A stretch of 59,350 nucleotides of DNA from an uncultured Bacteroidales bacterium (GCA_946187555.1 CAMHQP010000004.1:1-59350); one strand, 5' to 3'; positions 36,801 through 46,870 are shown, counted from the stretch's first letter. The notes: generated from the sequence alone by a model not told the origin. Numbers and translations: made by a program.

Positions 36801-39800
36801 TTAGAAGAATGAAAGGTTAAGACCGAAAGTGAACGTGCGCGCTTTTGGGTACGCCAGATAGTCATACGCCGGTGTGGGGAAACCTCCCGTAGTAGGAGTG
36901 GTATTCACATCGGGATCGAGTCCCTTGTATCCGGCAATGCAGAACAAGTTACCGCCTGTGAAATAAAGGCGGAGTTTGCTAATTTTCGCTTTCTGCATCC
37001 ATTTATCCGGGAAAGTATAACCCAAGGTGAGTGTGTTAAGACGCAGATAGGAGGCATCCTCAATAAAATCCGAGGAAACGATACCGTATTCGCAATAAGG
37101 CAGTCCGTACTGCGCATCGGCATTAAGCGCCCTCAGTCCGTCAGGATCGGTCACAGGAACGAGGTCCCCGGCTGCGTTCACGTCGTACATCTTCCAGGCA
37201 TCAGCCACAAATGACAGACGGTTAGCACCCAACGAGTTATCTTTGTTACCCATCATAGAAAACATGGCATTGGCATTATACACACTGCCGCCAATCTGAT
37301 ATACAAAACCTGCTGCAAAATCCAAGCCTTTCCATGTCAAGTATAGATTAAAACCACCGGTATGCTCGGGCATAGCGTGACCAATAATCGTCGCGTCGTC
37401 ATTATTGACTACTCCATCATTGTTGATATCTTTAAACTTTACCATGCCGGGGAAAGCATTCTGCGCTTTGTTCTTGAATTGCCCGCCGGTAGCGTAGTTG
37501 GTTACATCCACCAAATCGGGAACACCCGGGCGCAACTGCCATGTACCGGTGGAGTTATAGATATCCATGTCGAAATCATCCACCGTATAGAAACCGTCAC
37601 TCATGAATCCATATATCGAACCTATGGGTTGGCCACTTCGAATGACGTAGTCGTAATAGGGTTTACGCATGGTCGAACCCCAGTTGGTATGCGTATCGGC
37701 AATCACGTCCGGCGCGAGTTTGTCAATATTGTTCTTGTTGTAGTTATAGGTGATATCAATGCCTATATTCAGATCACGGGAACGATACAGATCTGCGTGC
37801 AGGGATATTTCGGCACCTTTGTTGGAGGTCTGACCAATATTCTGATATTGATAGCTGTAGCCCGTAGTAGCATCAACCGGCACGCGCAACAAGATATCCT
37901 TGGTTGTATTCCAATATCCCTCAATCGTTCCTCGTAAGCGCCCGTTCCAGAAGCCAAAGTCCAGACCTATATTCCTGCTGATTGTTTTCTCCCATTTGAG
38001 GTTCTCATTCCCCATTAGTTCAGCAGGTCTGTAGATATTCGTCTGTACACCGTCTATAGCGACGATAGCGCTGGTCCATAAGCCGTTCTGCCATAACGAA
38101 GGGTCGATGTTATCCGAACCGGACATACCCCATGACAAACGCAGTTTAAGGTTGTCCAACCATCCGGAAGCACCGCTCATGAAAGGCTCTTCGTTGATCC
38201 GCCAAGCAGCTGCGGCTGCGGGAAAATAACCCCAGTGATGTTTCGGAGCGAACTTGGAACTACCGTCCGCACGGAATGTGACAGTAAAGAGATACCTGTC
38301 CAACAAGTCGTAGTTGATGCGTCCGAACCATGAGAGCGTGCGAGTCGGTACGCCGATTACGTTGCCGAACTCGTCCTGGCCAATAGTCGGGTCTGTGAGT
38401 GACAGACGTGCCATCGCCAAATCCAGATCGTACTGTTTCGGATATCCGGCTCCGTAAATATGGCTGGTTGAGGATTTGCCGGACAGCAACTCGTTGCCGG
38501 CGAGGAAAGACAGACGATGTGCGTCACCCAAGCCTTGTACCTGATAACTGAGCGTAGTCGTCCAGCGGATATTTGAACCTTGGGTTTGCGTGAGTTTCGC
38601 TACCGTGATGCCGGAGAAATGGCCGCCGTCCCAGTAATCGGTCTCGTTCCAATACCGTCCCAAGGAGACCTCAGTCTTGGCAGTCAGACCTTTTACAGGC
38701 ACCCATGTAAGCCCGATAGTACCCGTTAGACGGATACGTTTGACAGTATTTTGATAGTTATTGAGCACCGCCGTCGGGCTATTGGAAAGCTCCATATAGG
38801 TATCGCCATTACCGAAATAACTGGTATTATCTTCGCCTAAAGGCACATCTATCGGGCGAAACTGATATGCCGAAGTCGCCAATTCATACATATCTTTCAC
38901 TCCCTTGTAATGCCTTTCAGTATAACGGACGTCGGCATCCACATGGAGACCCTCAAGAATCTTCTGGCTCACCTTAATATTACCATTCCATCGGGTAAAA
39001 CCGGTGTTGCGCAGCAATCCGCCATCGTTGGAATAGTTGAAAGCGGCATAGTACTTGGTCCATGCAGTACCGCCGCTGAGCGTCACGTCATGATTCCAGC
39101 AGCCGGCATTGCCTACTATCTCGTCCACATAATCATGTACCTTGACATCGCGGTATTCCCCCAAGTGGTTTCCGTACGCACTGCCTAAACCGAAATATTT
39201 GGCGACATTGTCCCCATACGAGTCTCCATACGCCTGCGCGTACGCCCACGTGAACTTTACATAATCGTACGCGTTAAGCGTCTTCAGCTTACGGGCGTTC
39301 GTCTTTAGCTGATAGTACATGTTATAACTGATCTTCACCTTCTGCTGACCGTCGGAACTTTTGGTGGTAATAAGGATTATTCCGTTCGCTCCGCGTGCAC
39401 CGTATATTGCAGTAGAAGCGGCATCTTTGAGCACATCTATGCTTGCAATATTATCCGCAGGGATGTCGCTGATATCACTCACTATTACACCGTCCACGAC
39501 GAAGAGAGGGTCGTTCGACTGGGTGATCGATCCTCCTCCTCGGATACGGATAGCGGAAGCGGCTCCAGGACGACCGTCCTGCGTACTGATACTCACACCC
39601 GCTATCCGGCCTTGAATAGCCTGCGTCACGTCGGCAACAGGAACCGATGAAAGTTCGTCCCCCTTAATAGAGGAAACGGCGCCCGTCAGGTCTTTACGGC
39701 TTGTTGTACCATAACCGACGACCACGACATCTTCAAGGGTTGTTACGTCTTCCTCCATGGAAACAACCATATTCTCGTCTGCCATGGCAGAGATACTCCG

Positions 39801-40031
39801 GAAACCCATGTAGGAAAATGTCAGTTTGGTACCCTGCGGCACTTCTATGCTGAACTCGCCATTCAGGTCAGTACTCGTTCCTTGACCTTCTCCCCATGTG
39901 ACACTTACTCCGATGAGGGGCTCGCCGCCTGTGTCTTTCACTATGCCCGAGAAATGAGTTGTGGCAAAAGAAGTCAATCCCATTGCGAGGAGCAACAGGA
40001 CTGACATGATTTTAAGGTATTTATTCCTCAT
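36801..40031 (-). CDS. SusC/RagA-like TonB-dependent transporter
   Basis: Carboxypeptidase-D-like N domain, plug VVVGYGTTSRKDLTGAVSS, VLKDAASTAIYGARGANGIILITTK. Confidence 0.95.
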   Translation of the reverse strand: MRNKYLKIMSVLLLLAMGLTSFATTHFSGIVKDTGGEPLIGVSVTWGEGQGTSTDLNGEFSIEVPQGTKLTFSYMGFRSISAMADENMVVSMEEDVTTLEDVVVVGYGTTSRKDLTGAVSSIKGDELSSVPVADVTQAIQGRIAGVSISTQDGRPGAASAIRIRGGGSITQSNDPLFVVDGVIVSDISDIPADNIASIDVLKDAASTAIYGARGANGIILITTKSSDGQQKVKISYNMYYQLKTNARKLKTLNAYDYVKFTWAYAQAYGDSYGDNVAKYFGLGSAYGNHLGEYRDVKVHDYVDEIVGNAGCWNHDVTLSGGTAWTKYYAAFNYSNDGGLLRNTGFTRWNGNIKVSQKILEGLHVDADVRYTERHYKGVKDMYELATSAYQFRPIDVPLGEDNTSYFGNGDTYMELSNSPTAVLNNYQNTVKRIRLTGTIGLTWVPVKGLTAKTEVSLGRYWNETDYWDGGHFSGITVAKLTQTQGSNIRWTTTLSYQVQGLGDAHRLSFLAGNELLSGKSSTSHIYGAGYPKQYDLDLAMARLSLTDPTIGQDEFGNVIGVPTRTLSWFGRINYDLLDRYLFTVTFRADGSSKFAPKHHWGYFPAAAAAWRINEEPFMSGASGWLDNLKLRLSWGMSGSDNIDPSLWQNGLWTSAIVAIDGVQTNIYRPAELMGNENLKWEKTISRNIGLDFGFWNGRLRGTIEGYWNTTKDILLRVPVDATTGYSYQYQNIGQTSNKGAEISLHADLYRSRDLNIGIDITYNYNKNNIDKLAPDVIADTHTNWGSTMRKPYYDYVIRSGQPIGSIYGFMSDGFYTVDDFDMDIYNSTGTWQLRPGVPDLVDVTNYATGGQFKNKAQNAFPGMVKFKDINNDGVVNNDDATIIGHAMPEHTGGFNLYLTWKGLDFAAGFVYQIGGSVYNANAMFSMMGNKDNSLGANRLSFVADAWKMYDVNAAGDLVPVTDPDGLRALNADAQYGLPYCEYGIVSSDFIEDASYLRLNTLTLGYTFPDKWMQKAKISKLRLYFTGGNLFCIAGYKGLDPDVNTTPTTGGFPTPAYDYLAYPKARTFTFGLNLSFF

Positions 40032-40036
40032 AAGAG

Positions 40037-40846
40037 TTACAGAAGCGTCATGGGATCGAGGTTATTCTTCTCGATGTCTTTGAAGTACTTGAAGGTACCG
40101 AGTTTGAGTTCCTCACAAGCTGCCTCGTCACAAACGATGATTCCGTGCCGGTGCATCTGGAGCATGGAAACCGTCCACATGTGGCTGATCGGCTCCTCGA
40201 TAGCGTGCTGCAGCGCACGAGCTTTGTTATGACCGTTCACCATGATGAGTACCTCTTTAGCATCCATGACGGTTCCTACACCAACGGTGAGGGCAGTCTT
40301 GGGCACTTTATTCACATCATTGTCGAAGAAACGACTGTTGGCGATGATGGTGTCGGTGGTCAACTCTTTCTTACGGGTACGGCTGGTAAGGGACGAACCC
40401 GGTTCGTTGAACGCGATGTGTCCGTCCGGGCCGATACCACCCAAGAAGAGGTGGATACCGCCGATATTGCGGATCTTCTCCTCATAACGTGCACACTCAG
40501 CAGCGAGGTCATCGGCGTTACCGTTGAGAATATTGACGTTCTCCTTGCGGATGTCGATGTGAGAGAAGAAATTATTCCACATGAAGGAATGGTAGCTCTC
40601 GGGATGCTCTTCCGGCAGGTTAACGTACTCGTCCATGTTGAACGTTACGACATTGCGGAAGGATACTTTTCCGGCTTTGTTGAGTTCGATAAGAGCTTTG
40701 TACATACCCAGCGGTGAAGAGCCGGTCGGAAGACCCAACACAAACGGTTTGCCCTCCTTGGGCTCAAACTCATTGATACGTTTTGCTACATAGTTCGCAG
40801 CCCACTGACTGAGCAGGTCATACGAAGGTTCAATAATTACTCGCAT
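40037..40846 (-). CDS. nagB: Glucosamine-6-phosphate deaminase
   Basis: [46 protein letters not shown]. Confidence 0.95.
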   Translation of the reverse strand: MRVIIEPSYDLLSQWAANYVAKRINEFEPKEGKPFVLGLPTGSSPLGMYKALIELNKAGKVSFRNVVTFNMDEYVNLPEEHPESYHSFMWNNFFSHIDIRKENVNILNGNADDLAAECARYEEKIRNIGGIHLFLGGIGPDGHIAFNEPGSSLTSRTRKKELTTDTIIANSRFFDNDVNKVPKTALTVGVGTVMDAKEVLIMVNGHNKARALQHAIEEPISHMWTVSMLQMHRHGIIVCDEAACEELKLGTFKYFKDIEKNNLDPMTLL

Positions 40847-40873
40847 TGTTATTAATAATTTCAAATTTATGAT

Positions 40874-42925
40874 TTAATCTACTTTTTGTAATACTACCGC
40901 GCTACGAGCCGGCAGGTACATCTTGAGCCAACCCTTACCGTCCTTGGCATAAAGGTTATCATGCTCGGTGAAGTGCTCTACGGAGTCGTCGCTGAGACCG
41001 AAACCGGCAAACTCCTTGGCATCCGTATTGAGTACTACTTTGTACTTGCCTTCCGGTACCAACATGCCGTAATCAGCGAAGGATTTCTGACCGTTCCAGT
41101 TAAAGATAAACAGCAGGTCGTTGCGGGAGTATGCCACTACTTGGTCGCCCTCGTTGTCCCACCATTTCATTACCCACGGCAGGTGTTTGGTCGGATTCCG
41201 GATGAGAAGATGCTTCTTCAAGAGATGAATCATCTTCTCATCAAAGCGGTTGAGGTCGGCGAAGAAATAGTTGGGGTTATCCACGAGACTCCATTGACGA
41301 CGCGCGTACTTATAGCTCCAACCGTTGCCCTCACGCGGGAAATCGATCCATTCGGGATGACCGAACTCATTGCCCATGAAGTTGAGGTATCCGCCATTGA
41401 TAGTGGAAGCCGTCACGAGGCGGATCATCTTATGCAGCGCTATACCGCGGTCGGCCATATAAGTCGAATGACCATGCTCGAAATGCCAATACATATCCGC
41501 ATCGACGAGACGGAAGATGATGGTCTTATCGCCCACCAATGCCTGGTCATGGCTCTCGGCGTACGAGATTGTTTTCTCATCCTCACGGCGGTTGGTCATC
41601 TCAAACAGGATATGTCCGGCTTTCCAGTCCTCATCTTTGACTTCCTTGATATACTTAATCCAGAAATCAGGAATCCCCATCGCCAGACGGTAGTCAAAAC
41701 CAACGCCTCCATCCTCGATAGCCGCAGCGAGCCCAGGCATTCCACTCATTTCTTCCGCGATAGTGATAGCTTCGGGCTTGACCTCGTGAATCACTTTGTT
41801 CGCCAGCGTCAGATACATGAGGGCATCGCCGTCTTCGTTGCCATTGAAATAAGAAGGATACCCGTTGAAGTCCTCACCCAAACCGTGGCTACGGTAGATC
41901 ATCGAGGTGACGCCGTCAAAACGATAACCGTCGAAGTCATACTCATCGAGCCAGAACTTACAGTTGGAAAGTAAGAAATGAAGTACTTCGTTCTTGCCGT
42001 AATTGAAGCAGAGTGAGTCCCACGCCGGATGCTCACGGCGAGCGCCGTCATGGAAATACTGATAGCCTGTACCGTCGAAATTACCGAGTCCCTCAAGTTC
42101 GTTCTTTACTGCGTGACTATGCACCAGATCCATGATTACATGCATGCCGCGTCCGTGGGCATCATCGATGAGGGCTTTCAATTCATTCGGCGTACCGAAA
42201 CGGCTGGAGGCAGCAAAGAAATTCGATACATGGTAACCGAAGGATCCGTAGTACGGGTGCTCCTGGATGGCCATGATCTGGATACAGTTATAGCCGAGTT
42301 TTTCGATACGCGGCAACACATCGCGACGGAACTCCTCGTAGGAATTGACTTTCTCCTCTTCGGACGACATGCCGATATGACACTCGTAGATATAGAGCGC
42401 TTCCTTCGATTTTCGATTTTCGATTTTCGATTTTCGATGTTTCCATTGGTACTCGGGTTCGTTCCACACTTGTGCGGAGAAGATCTTTGTCTGCTCGTCT
42501 TGCACTACGCGTCGTACATAAGACGGGATACGCTCTCCGTAACCGCCGTTCCACTCTACAAGCAGTTTGTACATCTGTCCGTGCTGCATCGCGTTCTCGG
42601 GCAGTTGAGCTTCCCATACTCCGTTTCCTACAGGTTGGAGCCGATAGGCCTCGTCCTTGCTCCAGTTATTGAAATCGCCTTTGATATAGATGGCGGTGGC
42701 ATTCGGAGCCCACTCGCGGAGTACCCACCCTTTATCGGTATGATGGAGGCCGAAATAGAGATAACCGGTTGCCCACTCGTTGAGCGGCTTTCCGCCAGTC
42801 AACTCCGCTTCTTTATTACGCGCATAGTCAGCGCGTGCCTGAAGGGCACCCTCGTACGGTTGCAGATACGGATCACGCTCCACGATCTTCAGATGCTTCG
42901 GAGCGGTAGCTTTTTTTGTTGCCAT
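40874..42925 (-). CDS. glgB: 1,4-alpha-glucan branching enzyme (GH13_8-like)
   Basis: YECHIGMSSEEEKVNSYEEF, GYRFDGVTSM, TIAEEMSGMPG, YAESHDQALVGDKT. Confidence 0.9.
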   Translation of the reverse strand: MATKKATAPKHLKIVERDPYLQPYEGALQARADYARNKEAELTGGKPLNEWATGYLYFGLHHTDKGWVLREWAPNATAIYIKGDFNNWSKDEAYRLQPVGNGVWEAQLPENAMQHGQMYKLLVEWNGGYGERIPSYVRRVVQDEQTKIFSAQVWNEPEYQWKHRKSKIENRKSKEALYIYECHIGMSSEEEKVNSYEEFRRDVLPRIEKLGYNCIQIMAIQEHPYYGSFGYHVSNFFAASSRFGTPNELKALIDDAHGRGMHVIMDLVHSHAVKNELEGLGNFDGTGYQYFHDGARREHPAWDSLCFNYGKNEVLHFLLSNCKFWLDEYDFDGYRFDGVTSMIYRSHGLGEDFNGYPSYFNGNEDGDALMYLTLANKVIHEVKPEAITIAEEMSGMPGLAAAIEDGGVGFDYRLAMGIPDFWIKYIKEVKDEDWKAGHILFEMTNRREDEKTISYAESHDQALVGDKTIIFRLVDADMYWHFEHGHSTYMADRGIALHKMIRLVTASTINGGYLNFMGNEFGHPEWIDFPREGNGWSYKYARRQWSLVDNPNYFFADLNRFDEKMIHLLKKHLLIRNPTKHLPWVMKWWDNEGDQVVAYSRNDLLFIFNWNGQKSFADYGMLVPEGKYKVVLNTDAKEFAGFGLSDDSVEHFTEHDNLYAKDGKGWLKMYLPARSAVVLQKVD
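42407..42441. repeat. 7-nt tandem array in glgB
   Basis: (CGATTTT)x4 CGATGTT. Confidence 0.95.
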
Positions 42926-42938
42926 GGTATAAGAAAAT

Positions 42939-42980
42939 TTTCAAATTTCAAATTTCAAATTTCAAATGTTAATTGTTAAC
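42939..42980. repeat. 7-nt tandem array between YhcH gene and glgB
   Basis: (TTTCAAA)x4 TGTTAAT TGTTAAC. Confidence 0.9.
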
Positions 42981-43424
42981 GCGTGCTTTAACAATTAACT
43001 TGCGGTACTCTTTGCCCGGCGCGATACCCGGCTGGTGGGCATCGGAGGGGAAGAAGACAGCAAAATGGCCGGCAGGAACAGTGAACTTAGCGGTCGCTTT
43101 GTCGGCATAGAACTCGACATCCTTGCCTTCGTCATACTCCTGGGTTACCTCCTGGCAATCGACTTGCGCTTTCCAGCCCATGATCTCATCATCACCCAGC
43201 GGAATCTGGATATCCAGATAGTCCTTGTGCGCCTCCATACGGCATTTGGATTCCTCTTTACCCTTGAAATCCAAAATATTCACGAACAGGTCTTTGCCGT
43301 CCAAGTAAATCTTACATGCCGGAAGTTCCTCTAAATCATTGTCATTGTAGAATTGCATGAATTCTTTCAAGCCGGGTACACTGTCGTAGTACCAATCAGC
43401 ATTCTCTAATTTGTCGAGTATCAT
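42969..43424 (-). CDS. YhcH/YjgK/YiaL family protein; start trimmed
   Basis: MILDKLENADWYY, HKDYLDIQIPL, FFPSDAHQPGIA. Confidence 0.85.
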   Translation of the reverse strand: MILDKLENADWYYDSVPGLKEFMQFYNDNDLEELPACKIYLDGKDLFVNILDFKGKEESKCRMEAHKDYLDIQIPLGDDEIMGWKAQVDCQEVTQEYDEGKDVEFYADKATAKFTVPAGHFAVFFPSDAHQPGIAPGKEYRKLIVKARVNN

Positions 43425-43529
43425 AATAAAAAAACAATTTTGCGGGGCAAAATTACAAAAATATTTTGATATGTGCAAGATTTTTTGTAATTTTGCAGTC
43501 GATTTTACTTCAATTAACAATCGTTTTAT

Positions 43530-45548
43530 ATGAGAAAACTAATTTTTACGCTGGCAGCGTTAGCGCTTATGACAACAGCATGCACTACTAAACAACAGAC
43601 CACGGGTATCGACTTGGCGAATCTGGACACCACCGCCATACCTCAGAATGACTTCTATCAATTCGCCTGCGGCGGATGGATGGCAAACAATCCCTTAACC
43701 CCGGAATACAGTCGTTTCGGTTCTTTCGACAAACTCGGTCTCAACAACTTAGAGCAGGTAAACGGCCTTATCAAGGATATCGCAGCGAAGAACCACTTGC
43801 AGGGTTCTATCGAGCAGAAGATCGGCGACGTGTATAACATGGCGATGGATACTGCGCGTCGGGATAAGGAAGGTATCGAGCCGGTACGGAAAACGCTCGA
43901 GCAGATTGAAGGCATTGCATCCCGCGATGAGTTATCCAAGGTACTCGGTGCCGCAATGGACTTCCAGCTTTGGGCAATGTACGTCGATGCCGATGCGATG
44001 AACAGCTCGATGAACATTCTCAACGAGTACCAAGCCGGTTTCTCCCTCGGAGAGAAAGAGTATTATATAGATGAAGACGAGCACACGCGCATGATACGCG
44101 ACGCGTACGTCGCGTATGTAGAGAAGATGTTCGGTCTCTTCGGCTTTGAGAACGCAGCCGATAAAGCACAGACGGTATTGCGTATGGAGACGCGTCTGGC
44201 GAAGGCAGCGTACAGCAATGTGGAGTTGCGCGACCCGATTCGCAACTACAACAAGATGAGCATTGGCGAACTGCAAGAACTCGTTCCGCAGGTAGATTGG
44301 AAGGTGTATTTCGCTGCGTTGGGTGTCGAGTTGGACAGCCTCTCTATCGGTCAGATTCCGCACCTGCAGGAAGCGGGTAAAATGCTGGAGGATGAACCGC
44401 TTGAAGACCTGAAGACGCTCTTTGCATGGCAGGTCATCGAAGGCGCCGCATCGTATCTGACGACGGAGATCTACATGACGAGTTTTGATTTCTACGGCAA
44501 AGTGCTGTCGGGTCGTGAAGAACCGAGCCCGCTGTGGAAACGCGCCGTGGGTATCGTAAATGGTACGCTAGGCGAGGCAGTTGGTCAGATGTACGTGAAG
44601 AAATACTTCCCGGAGGAGAACAAAGAACGTATGCTGGCGCTGGTGCACAACCTGCAAAAAGCACTCGGTATCCGCATTGAGAACCTGACATGGATGAGTC
44701 GCGAAACGAAGGACAAAGCCTTGGAGAAACTGAACGCGATGACCATTAAGATTGGTTATCCGGACGAATGGCGCGACTATAGCAAGTTGAATATCAACGC
44801 AGAGGACACTTACTACGCTAACCTGCAACGTGCGGCAAAGTTCGAGCAGGAATACAGCCTGAGTTACCTCGGTAAACCGGTGGACAAGAAAAAATGGTAC
44901 ATGACCCCGCAGACGGTGAATGCCTACTATAACCCGTCGAGCAACGAGATCTGTTTCCCGGCCGGTATTCTGCAATACCCGTTCTTCGACATGAGTGCCG
45001 ATGATGCGTTCAACTATGGCGCTATCGGCGTGGTGATCGGTCATGAGATGACCCACGGCTTCGACGACCAGGGTTGTCAGTTCGATAAGGACGGTAACAT
45101 GGTTAACTGGTGGACAGAAGAAGACAAAGCGGCATTCGATGCCCGCACGAAAGTGATGGAAGAGGCGTTCAACCGCATCGAGGTAGCTCCGGGTGTGCAT
45201 GCCAACGGTGCGTTTACCCTCGGCGAGAACATCGCTGACCACGGTGGTCTGCAAGTGTCGTTCTTGGCATTTACGCTCAATGAAGAAGCCAAGCCCGAAG
45301 CAGAGCGTCTGCAGACCCGTGACGGCTTCACCCCGCAGCAACGTTTCTTCTTGGCGTACGCCAATGTATGGGCAGGTAATATCCGTCCGGAGGAGATCCT
45401 CAACCGCACGAAGTCGGATCCCCACTCACTCGGCCGCTGGCGCGTCAATGGTGCACTGCCGCAGATCAACGCATGGTACGAGGCTTGGAACGTGACGCCG
45501 GAGAGTCCGATGTACGTGGAACCAAATGAACGAGTGTCCATTTGGTAA
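43530..45548 (+). CDS. M13-family zinc metallopeptidase lipoprotein (PepO/neprilysin-like)
   Basis: VVIGHEMTHGFDDQGCQFD, lipobox TTAC. Confidence 0.92.
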   Translation: MRKLIFTLAALALMTTACTTKQQTTGIDLANLDTTAIPQNDFYQFACGGWMANNPLTPEYSRFGSFDKLGLNNLEQVNGLIKDIAAKNHLQGSIEQKIGDVYNMAMDTARRDKEGIEPVRKTLEQIEGIASRDELSKVLGAAMDFQLWAMYVDADAMNSSMNILNEYQAGFSLGEKEYYIDEDEHTRMIRDAYVAYVEKMFGLFGFENAADKAQTVLRMETRLAKAAYSNVELRDPIRNYNKMSIGELQELVPQVDWKVYFAALGVELDSLSIGQIPHLQEAGKMLEDEPLEDLKTLFAWQVIEGAASYLTTEIYMTSFDFYGKVLSGREEPSPLWKRAVGIVNGTLGEAVGQMYVKKYFPEENKERMLALVHNLQKALGIRIENLTWMSRETKDKALEKLNAMTIKIGYPDEWRDYSKLNINAEDTYYANLQRAAKFEQEYSLSYLGKPVDKKKWYMTPQTVNAYYNPSSNEICFPAGILQYPFFDMSADDAFNYGAIGVVIGHEMTHGFDDQGCQFDKDGNMVNWWTEEDKAAFDARTKVMEEAFNRIEVAPGVHANGAFTLGENIADHGGLQVSFLAFTLNEEAKPEAERLQTRDGFTPQQRFFLAYANVWAGNIRPEEILNRTKSDPHSLGRWRVNGALPQINAWYEAWNVTPESPMYVEPNERVSIW

Positions 45549-45583
45549 AAGAAAAGTCCGCGATTGGCGGACTTTTCTTTTTT
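45547..45583. terminator. Bidirectional intrinsic terminator between convergent M13 peptidase and HIT genes
   Basis: AAAGAAAAGTCCGC-gattg-GCGGACTTTTCTTT. Confidence 0.8.
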
Positions 45584-45989
45584 AGAGTTTCTCAATTGCC
45601 TCGGCAATCGAGTTGGCGATAATCGCCATCTCTTCAGCAGGCAGCGAGAGTTTGGGATTCGTGAAGAGCATATCTTTCTCGTGGTTCATCGGCACGAGGT
45701 GGATATGTACGTGGTTCACCTCCATGCCCAACACCGCTACGCCTACGCGTTTGCAACCCGTAGCGGCTTTGATGCCTTGCGCCACTTTCTTGGCGAAAGT
45801 GATCAAGCCTTGCAGCTGCTCGTCCGTGAGGTCGAAGATGTAATCTGCCTCCGGCTCAGCCAACTTAGGGATGACGAGCGTATGGCCTTTGACCAGCGGG
45901 TTGATGTCAAGGAAAGCGTAGTGCTTATCATCCTCGGCTACTTTGTAACTCGGGATCTCTCCCTTGATGATGCGTGTAAAGAGTGTCAT
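45582..45989 (-). CDS. HIT family hydrolase
   Basis: NHVHIHLVPM (HxHxH). Confidence 0.92.
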   Translation of the reverse strand: MTLFTRIIKGEIPSYKVAEDDKHYAFLDINPLVKGHTLVIPKLAEPEADYIFDLTDEQLQGLITFAKKVAQGIKAATGCKRVGVAVLGMEVNHVHIHLVPMNHEKDMLFTNPKLSLPAEEMAIIANSIAEAIEKL

Positions 45990-46453
45990 AACGAAATCTC
46001 CAATACTTCCATTTCCAATGTACCGGCGGGCACTTGAATCTGTGCCTTTTCGCCTACTTTTTTGCCCATCAGACCTTTAGCGATCGGGGTGGTAACAGAG
46101 ATCTTACCCTCAGCAAGGTTTGCTTCGCCTTCGGTAACGAGATGGAAGAGTTTCTCCATGCCGTTTGCCATGCGTACGCGCACTTTGGTCAGGATCTGCA
46201 CCTCATCGGTTTTGATGTCCGAAGCATCCAATACGCGTGCTTCCGCCAGACGTGCTTTCAGTACGGCAATCTTGGTTTCCAAAGCGCCTTGCGCTTCTTT
46301 TGCGGCATCATACTCCGCGTTCTCACTCAAATCGCCTTTCTCACGTGCCTCTGCAATCGCGGCAATGATACGTGGGCGCTCAACAGCCTCCAGCTGCTGA
46401 ATCTCCTCTTTCAATTTCTTCAGACCTTCTTCGGTCATGTACGTTACTGCCAT
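45986..46453 (-). CDS. greA: Transcription elongation factor GreA
   Basis: RPRIIAAIAEAREKGDLSENAEYDAAKE. Confidence 0.95.
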   Translation of the reverse strand: MAVTYMTEEGLKKLKEEIQQLEAVERPRIIAAIAEAREKGDLSENAEYDAAKEAQGALETKIAVLKARLAEARVLDASDIKTDEVQILTKVRVRMANGMEKLFHLVTEGEANLAEGKISVTTPIAKGLMGKKVGEKAQIQVPAGTLEMEVLEISL

Positions 46454-46487
46454 TCGCTGCTGGCTATGCTTTCGCTTGCTCCCCTTC

Positions 46488-46530
46488 TAGGCGGAAGCCG
46501 CTCTTCCCGTTCCGTCGGGAAGACGCTCCG
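46488..46530 (+). repeat. Two-hairpin structured repeat, copy 2 (upstream of greA)
   Basis: TAGGCGGAAGCCGCTCTTCCCGTTCCGTCGGGAAGACGCTCCG; TCTTCCCG/CGGGAAGA stem. Confidence 0.65.
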
Positions 46531-46613
46531 CGCTCTTAACTCGGACTCACGAAGTCCTCGTTAGTTGGAAAGCCCCTCCAAGCCAGCCCAGGAGGAATAA
46601 TTATTTAACAATA

Positions 46614-46718
46614 TTAATATTTTCGATTCAAAATCTCGCTGGCGATGATCGCCTTGCGCATCTCCTCGGCATCCGTCAAGTCCGGAATGAGGGAGGTATT
46701 TTTCGTTTCGTCTGCCAT
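46614..46718 (-). CDS. 34-aa microprotein MADETKNTSLIPDLTDAEEMRKAIIASEILNRKY
   Basis: Absent from the ORF track (below its length cutoff); good composition, own upstream promoter at 46837-46870. Confidence 0.6.
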   Translation of the reverse strand: MADETKNTSLIPDLTDAEEMRKAIIASEILNRKY

Positions 46719-46836
46719 ATAAAAAATAAGGCACAGCGCCTCGTTTTTGTTGTTTTTGTTTAAAAACGAAAGGAAACTTCACAGCCTCCTTTCGCCATTA
46801 AACCTAAACCTTAACTATGAAAATTTTATTTTCAGT

Positions 46837-46870
46837 GCAAAAGTACTGCTTTTATTTTAAATATCCAAAT
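46837..46870 (-). promoter_or_regulatory. Promoter upstream of microprotein/greA
   Basis: Minus strand TTTG - 20 nt - TACTTTTGC. Confidence 0.6.

Noticed and set aside
46561-46782. 73-aa ORF MKFPFVFKQKQQ...
   Set aside because: Different frame from the better-supported 34-aa microprotein and crosses its leader hairpin; no motif support.
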